A stretch of DNA of 64,000 nucleotides from an uncultured Clostridia bacterium. GTDB taxonomy: Bacteria > Bacillota > Clostridia > TANB77 > UBA1234. Location of the stretch: positions 1 to 64,000 of the forward strand of contig CAKPEV010000006.1 in the NCBI GenBank assembly GCA_934149405.1. Direction: 5' to 3'. Every line of letters starts with the position of its first letter. Position 1 is the stretch's first letter. The notes below the pieces were generated by a model. It was given only the letters and a program-made list of their open reading frames with translations, made no database searches and was not told where the DNA came from. Position numbers and translations under genes: made by a program. Positions 62,037 through 64,000 of this stretch are shown in pieces.

Positions 62037-62294
62037 TTATTTAGCTTTTTCAACAATCTCGACTAATCTCCATCTCTTATCCTTAGATAAAGGTCTTGTT
62101 TCCATTACTTTAACTGTATCGCCAATTCCGCATTCATTATTTTCATCATGAGCTTTTAGTTTGAATGTTCTCTTCATGATTTTTCCGTATAATGGGTGCT
62201 TATAACCAGTTTCAACAGCTACAACGATTGTTTTATCCATTTTATCGCTTATAACTTTTCCTACTCTAGTTTTTCTTAAAGCTCTCTCTTCCAT
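62037..62294 (-). CDS. rpsQ: 30S ribosomal protein S17
   Basis: 85 residues. An OB-fold protein with GKVISDKMDKTIVVAVE and KAHDENNECGIGDTVKVMET. Confidence 0.97.
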   Translation of the reverse strand: MEERALRKTRVGKVISDKMDKTIVVAVETGYKHPLYGKIMKRTFKLKAHDENNECGIGDTVKVMETRPLSKDKRWRLVEIVEKAK

Positions 62295-62334
62295 AACTTA
62301 AGTTCTTCTCCTTTCTTATGGATTTCTTTTTTTA

Positions 62335-62538
62335 TTATTCAGCGCTATCTTGTAGCTCTCTTTCTTTTAATATAGTCTTAATTTTTGCTATATCTCTCTT
62401 TGTATTTCTTATTTTCATCGGATTATCTAGTCCGTTTGCTGCTGATTGAAATCTTAATTTGAATAATTCAGATTTTAATTCAACTAGCTCTTTTTCTAAA
62501 TCCGATGAAGCCATTTTTCTAATCTCATTAGCCTTCAT
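62335..62538 (-). CDS. rpmC: 50S ribosomal protein L29
   Basis: 67 residues from ATG 62538, overlapping the rplP end. ELKSELFKLRFQSAANGLDN is typical; it lies at the tunnel exit where SRP docks. Confidence 0.96.
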   Translation of the reverse strand: MKANEIRKMASSDLEKELVELKSELFKLRFQSAANGLDNPMKIRNTKRDIAKIKTILKERELQDSAE

Positions 62539-62968
62539 CGTCTTCACCACCTTCTACTTTACTTGCAGTAATGATTTTTGTTTTTACTGGAAGTTTGTGA
62601 GCAGCAAGTCTAAATGCTTCTCTAGCAACTTCCTCAGGGATTCCAGCCATCTCAAATAATACTCTTCCTGGCTTTACAACAGCTACATAGTATTCAACTG
62701 CACCCTTTCCACTACCCATACGAGTTTCTGCTGGTTTCTTAGTAATTGGTTTGTCTGGGAATATTTTAATCCAAACGTTACCACCTCTTTTAATGAAACG
62801 TGTCATAGCAACTCTGGCAGCTTCTATTTGATTAGAAGTAATTCTTCCAGCTTCTAGTGCTTGTAGACCATACTCTCCATATGTTATTTCAGCACCTCTA
62901 GTAGCTCTACCTCTATTTCTACCTTTTTGCATTTTTCTATATTTTGTTCTTTTTGGCATTAGTGGCAT
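62528..62968 (-). CDS. rplP: 50S ribosomal protein L16
   Basis: 146 residues. MPLMPKRTKYRKMQKGRNRG at the start and MGSGKGAVEYYVAVVKPGR are diagnostic. Its ATG overlaps the rpsC stop (TAATG). Confidence 0.97.
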   Translation of the reverse strand: MPLMPKRTKYRKMQKGRNRGRATRGAEITYGEYGLQALEAGRITSNQIEAARVAMTRFIKRGGNVWIKIFPDKPITKKPAETRMGSGKGAVEYYVAVVKPGRVLFEMAGIPEEVAREAFRLAAHKLPVKTKIITASKVEGGEDDEG

Positions 62969-63627
62969 TATGCTCTACCTCCTTCTGCTTCTTTTTTTGT
63001 AGGAAGTACTTCGCCTTTATATATCCAAACTTTAACACCGATTTTTCCGTATGTTGTATTTGCTTCAGCAAATCCATAATCGATATCAGCTCTTAATGTT
63101 TGTAGTGGCACTGTACCCTCTTTATAAAACTCTGATCTTGCGATTTCAGCACCGCCAAGTCTACCAGAAACTGCAGTTTTAATACCTTTTGCTCCTGCTT
63201 TTGTAGCTTTTGCCATGCTTTGTTTCAAAGCTTTTCTGTATGATATTCTTCTTTCTAATTGTCCAGCAATATTTTCTGCAACTAATTGTGCGTCTGTATC
63301 AACATTTTTAACTTCGATTACGTTAATGTTGATATCCTTTTTAAATAATTTAGCGATATCTGCTCTTAACTTGTTAACACTTTCACCATTTTTACCAAGA
63401 ACAATACCTGGTTTTGCAGTATAAACATTTGCTTTTATACTTTTTGCTGTTCTTTCGATTTCAATTCTTGAAACTCCAGCAGCAAATAAATTCTTTTTAA
63501 TATATTTACGAATTGCAACGTCTTCAACTAGGTTGTCAGCAAAATCTTTTTTGCTTGCATACCATTTTGAATCCCAATCTTTAATTACTCCCACTCTTAA
63601 ACCATGTGGGTTCATTTTTTGTCCCAT
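62968..63627 (-). CDS. rpsC: 30S ribosomal protein S3
   Basis: 219 residues. Start MGQKMNPHGLRVGVIKDWDS; KH domain around IVLGKNGESVNKLRADI; C-terminal GGAEIARSEFYKEGTVPLQT. It helps form the mRNA entry channel. Confidence 0.98.
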   Translation of the reverse strand: MGQKMNPHGLRVGVIKDWDSKWYASKKDFADNLVEDVAIRKYIKKNLFAAGVSRIEIERTAKSIKANVYTAKPGIVLGKNGESVNKLRADIAKLFKKDININVIEVKNVDTDAQLVAENIAGQLERRISYRKALKQSMAKATKAGAKGIKTAVSGRLGGAEIARSEFYKEGTVPLQTLRADIDYGFAEANTTYGKIGVKVWIYKGEVLPTKKEAEGGRA

Positions 63628-63647
63628 TTAAAATATCCTCCTTTCTA

Positions 63648-63983
63648 CTAATCTCTTTCTTTTAGTACAACTTCAATGTGAGAAGTTCTTTTTCTTATTC
63701 TATTAGCTCTACCTTGTGTAGCAGCTCTTATTCTCTTCATTGTAGCACCTTGATTAGCATAGATTTCAGCAACATATAATTTGCTAGCATCCATATTGTG
63801 ATTATTTTCTGCATTTGCAATAGCTGATTTTAATAACTTTTCAACTAATGGAGATGCAGCTTTTGGTGTGAATTTTAAAATTGCTAATGCTTCATTAACA
63901 TCTTTTCCTCTAATTAAATCGATAACGATTTTAACTTTTCTGGCAGATATTCTAGCATGTTTTAAACTAGCTCTACTTTCCAC
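63648..63983 (-). CDS. rplV: 50S ribosomal protein L22
   Basis: 111 residues. GTG 63983 follows AGGAGG by eight bases. RASLKHARISARKVKIVIDL and RIRAATQGRANRIRKRTSHI are typical. The tunnel beta-hairpin is present. The operon continues beyond the window. Confidence 0.96.
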   Translation of the reverse strand: MESRASLKHARISARKVKIVIDLIRGKDVNEALAILKFTPKAASPLVEKLLKSAIANAENNHNMDASKLYVAEIYANQGATMKRIRAATQGRANRIRKRTSHIEVVLKERD

Positions 63984-64000
63984 TTTTATTTCCTCCTATC

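Overview
The window comes from an AT-rich, spore-forming, anaerobic-looking Firmicute of the Clostridia type. It carries the complete spc-alpha ribosomal block, an S-layer (SLH) protein, feoAB, a tyrosyl T-box, a Mn riboswitch and a sigK sporulation sigma gene split by a skin-like element. Most genes lie on the minus strand. I see no rRNA, tRNA, CRISPR array or classical IS element.

Layout (plus-strand coordinates): 0-6.5 kb, SLH surface protein, two-component pair, a 7TM kinase-like protein and an acyl-ACP thioesterase, with small REP-like palindromes. 6.6-12.2 kb, acyltransferase, a dehydrogenase and copper genes (copA, copZ, a broken HMA-TauE gene). 12.2-17 kb, two two-gene cassettes of unknown function around tyrS, which has a T-box. 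17.2-19.5 kb, a DUF4160/DUF2442 pair, mntP behind a yybP-ykoY riboswitch and a DUF4303 gene. 19.6-28.7 kb, a long hairpin, feoAB with a divergent TetR gene, murF, DUF362, TcdA-like and pentapeptide genes. 28.7-41.3 kb, sigK in two halves separated by an 11,873-bp element that carries a SpoIVCA-like serine recombinase, a YafQ/DinJ toxin-antitoxin pair and a run of unknown genes, including an amidoligase-like one. 41.4-45.2 kb, a GC-richer nucleotide-kinase-like gene, a PHP hydrolase and ktrAB. 45.7-64 kb, rplQ back to rplV in the usual order, except that rpmD is absent and a TetR/MMPL/secreted-protein module sits between adk and map.

The most unusual signal is translational. Five unrelated genes (sigK, its recombinase, yafQ, ktrB and the DUF4303 gene) are each interrupted by an apparent +1 frameshift, seven sites in all. 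At every site the zero-frame codon is CGG, and dropping its C restores the frame with a GGN glycine codon. In six of the seven sites the gene's context supports this: four are glycines expected from well-known families, and in two ktrB sites both flanks belong to one protein. Reading by eye, I found only one other in-frame CGG in the window, in the GC-richer kinase gene. This suggests that CGG is unassigned here and triggers +1 frameshifting (CGGN read as Gly). If so, making SigK would need both DNA excision and CGG skipping.

Other themes: a ~125-bp dispersed intergenic repeat in at least four long copies; a 150-residue protein family in three cassettes that shares a short basic YKE...FKK motif with two other skin-element proteins; and a reading-frame swap at the skin attachment sites that would fuse the recombinase to an XRE regulator in the excised circle.
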